In this document: piece by piece, positions 6,342-8,183 of the stretch
Layout of the letters: every line of letters starts with the position of its first letter
Position numbering within the stretch: position 1 is the stretch's first letter
Source of the DNA: Kiritimatiellia bacterium
GTDB taxonomy: Bacteria > Verrucomicrobiota > Kiritimatiellia > RFP12 > UBA1067
Direction of reading: 5' to 3'
Length of the DNA stretch: 8,183 bases
Assembly (NCBI GenBank): GCA_017648225.1
Contig: JAGCJE010000262.1
Coordinates: 1-8,183 of the forward strand
Notes under the pieces: generated by a model
Databases searched by the model: none
What the model was told of the DNA's origin: nothing
What the model saw: only the letters and a program-made list of their open reading frames with translations
Translations under genes and position numbers: made by a program

Positions 6342-8183
6342 TTACTCCTTTAATCCTTCTGCTGATAAATCCAGCTGTTTTTCATTTAAATAAAATCTTG
6401 AAACCTTCAAGTCAGTCAAAGCTAGCTTCTTGTATACAATATTCAGTCTTTCCGGACTGAGATCGCAAGCGATAACGAGAGCGTCCGCCTTTGTCTTTTC
6501 AATTATCGACTCGAGCATGTTAAGCGGACCGTAAATCTTCACGCCGCCGACGTACTGCCCGCGCAAAAGAAGGTTATCGTCTACAATTCCCACGATTATT
6601 CTGTCGTTTTCGGAAGCTGTTCTCACAAGTTCCCTGCGGAAAGCGCGATACCTCAAGCCGGAGCCGTAAACAAGAACGCGCGAAGCCGCGCCGTTTTTCC
6701 GAAGACGGGAACAATCGAGATTGTAAAAGGAGTCTCTGATAATCATCCGCAGATTACGCAGAAGCGAAAGAGCGATAAAGGAAAGAAGCGGATACATGAC
6801 CGTCATCGCTTTAAGCTGATAATTGTAGGCGGGCGAATAATAGATTGCGGCGGACCCGACAATACCTCCGACCATACAGGCGAAAAGAAGTCTCGCGTAA
6901 TTGGACGACATAGCCCTCGACCAGACCGTCTGATAGGTCCTGAATAAAACGAGAGGAATAAATATCGAAACGACTCTGATAGGCATACCGACTCGGAGCA
7001 TAATACGCCCGACATTGATCTTAAGAGCCCATGCACAGATAAAAAAGGCAGCAATAAGCAGCGCTATATCGGCCGCGAGATAAAAAGGGACCGAAAGGCG
7101 CGACTTGAGCCTGCGCGGCACGGCGCTCTCGTCGCGAGCGACCGAATTGATAAGGCGTCCGAAATCGAAGATTTCTATTCGAGCCATATCTTTTACAACA
7201 ACTACAGCGGCAAACAGAAATCCCAGAAGCCAAAGTCCCGCCGCGCGCGACTTAAAAACTACGCCCGAAAGCCCGAAGAGAACTAGCAGAATCGCCGTGA
7301 CATAAAGAATCCAGGCAGCCTTGCGCTGATTGAGACCGACCGATCGGAGAATTCGATGATGCACATGGTCCGCATCAGCCGTCATAACCTCGCCGTTGCC
7401 CGCCTCCGAAGAATCGCGACGGCGGATAAGATGGCGCAAGGAGCGGCGGACGATTGCGAGGAACGTGTCGAAAACGGGAACCCCCATCGCCAGCAACGGA
7501 ACTCCGATGGACACCAGGAAGGAATTCTCGGCCTGTGACACGAGCGGCAGAAACGCGATCGTATAACCGATGAACATCGAGCCGCAGTCGCCGAGAAAGA
7601 TGGACGCAGGGTTGTAGTTATAGCGGAGAAAGCCCAAGAGCCCTCCCGCGAACGCGAAATAGTAAAGGCTCGAGGCTGGGCTGTGAGCCAGAAACAGCGC
7701 ACCCGCCATACCGAGCGTCGCGATAAACGCAAGGCCCGAGGCGAGACCGTCAAGGCCGTCAATAAGGTTGAATGCGTTGACGGCGCCTACAATCCAGAAA
7801 ACCGTTATGAAACAGTCAAGCGCTGCGGGAATCGACGGCCAAAGGCGATGGAACCCCAAATCGCCCCACCACCACGTCAGAACGGCAACAGCAATCTGGC
7901 CTAAAAGCTTAACCTTCGGTTTCATCCCGAAGCAGTCGTCGACAAATCCGAGAGCGCCGACGGAAAGCGAAAGAACGGCATATTTCCAGTAAATATTCTC
8001 GGATATGTTTTTAGCGTAAAACGGATCCTTGCCGAAAAACAGAACGAAAATACTGTACGAAACCAGCACTCCCGCGATAAGGGCGAGACCGCCGCCGCGA
8101 GGAATCGGGACTTTGTTGATGCGCCTCGGGTCAGGTTTATCGATCATGCCAAGCTTTATGTTCAAGCGACGAACCAGAGGAAC
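6342..8183 (-). CDS. WecA/MraY-type polyprenyl-phosphate sugar-1-phosphate transferase with a FlaA1/CapD-like C-terminal region (5' end off the window)
   Basis: The N-terminal half is a multi-helix membrane enzyme that would transfer a sugar-1-phosphate (GlcNAc-1-P in WecA) from a UDP-sugar to undecaprenyl phosphate, the first lipid-linked step of an envelope polysaccharide. Numbering from the codon at 8165, it shows DKPDPRRINKVPIPRGGGLAL (9-29), FVDDCFG (74-80, the Asp pair), NAFNLIDGLDGLASG (130-144), NPASIFLGDCGSMFIG (185-200), PVFDTFLAIVRR (230-241) and the WecA-type HVHHR (267-271). After more helices (about 285-325) comes a second module: four more membrane segments (about 358-470) with FRTYQTVW (408-415), then a Rossmann-like part (VLVYGSGLRYRAF 497-509, IIVGIVDDN 523-531, GGVKIYGPL 540-548, ADALVIAC 560-567), like the N-terminal half of FlaA1/CapD proteins; no SDR epimerase domain follows. 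TTG at 8165 is not the start: the frame stays open to the edge as VPLVRR, matching the missing first helix. Confidence 0.88.
   Translation of the reverse strand, partial: VPLVRRLNIKLGMIDKPDPRRINKVPIPRGGGLALIAGVLVSYSIFVLFFGKDPFYAKNISENIYWKYAVLSLSVGALGFVDDCFGMKPKVKLLGQIAVAVLTWWWGDLGFHRLWPSIPAALDCFITVFWIVGAVNAFNLIDGLDGLASGLAFIATLGMAGALFLAHSPASSLYYFAFAGGLLGFLRYNYNPASIFLGDCGSMFIGYTIAFLPLVSQAENSFLVSIGVPLLAMGVPVFDTFLAIVRRSLRHLIRRRDSSEAGNGEVMTADADHVHHRILRSVGLNQRKAAWILYVTAILLVLFGLSGVVFKSRAAGLWLLGFLFAAVVVVKDMARIEIFDFGRLINSVARDESAVPRRLKSRLSVPFYLAADIALLIAAFFICAWALKINVGRIMLRVGMPIRVVSIFIPLVLFRTYQTVWSRAMSSNYARLLFACMVGGIVGSAAIYYSPAYNYQLKAMTVMYPLLSFIALSLLRNLRMIIRDSFYNLDCSRLRKNGAASRVLVYGSGLRYRAFRRELVRTASENDRIIVGIVDDNLLLRGQYVGGVKIYGPLNMLESIIEKTKADALVIACDLSPERLNIVYKKLALTDLKVSRFYLNEKQLDLSAEGLKE

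Noticed and set aside
8163..8165. TTG as the start of the WecA-like protein
   Set aside because: The frame stays open to the window edge and the upstream residues VPLVRR fit the end of the first membrane helix expected in this family, so the gene continues outside the window.

Overview
The window is a compact stretch of bacterial chromosome. Every gene I can support lies on the minus strand, so transcription runs from the right edge to the left edge. In order of transcription it holds: a membrane sugar-phosphate transferase of the WecA/MraY superfamily with an unusual C-terminal extension (5' end off the window); a malic enzyme; an unrecognised membrane protein with an EF-hand-like loop; cytidylate kinase (cmk); an OppC/DppC-type ABC transporter permease; an MFS transporter; and, after a 118-base gap, the start of ribosomal protein S1 (rpsA), cut off by the left edge. 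No RNA genes, insertion sequences, CRISPR arrays or phage genes were seen, and no gene-free stretch exceeds about 120 bases.

The first six genes are packed very tightly (gaps of 3, 29, 4, 0 and 9 bases). Shine-Dalgarno sites are embedded in, or overlap, the ends of the preceding genes, so they look like one transcription unit with translational coupling. The 118-base gap before rpsA is the only real intergenic region. It carries a candidate promoter, an inverted repeat around the candidate -35 box, two small hairpins, and an AT-rich leader without a Shine-Dalgarno site.

The organism cannot be named from this sequence. The DNA is moderately GC-rich and the genes are chromosomal housekeeping and envelope genes of a bacterium. 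Some genes have good Shine-Dalgarno sites (malic enzyme, MFS, EF-hand protein) and others have none (cmk, rpsA). The mix would fit a Verrucomicrobiota/Lentisphaerota/Kiritimatiellota-like bacterium, but that is a low-confidence impression.

Functionally the genes are mixed: envelope polysaccharide initiation, central carbon metabolism (malate to pyruvate), pyrimidine nucleotide supply, uptake or export, and translation. The cmk and rpsA pair, often adjacent in bacteria, is here separated by two transporter genes. The points most worth a second look are the WecA plus FlaA1/CapD-N-terminal fusion, the EF-hand membrane protein of unknown family, the orphan OppC-type permease, and the rpsA leader. 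I saw no clear sign of a new defence or mobile system.
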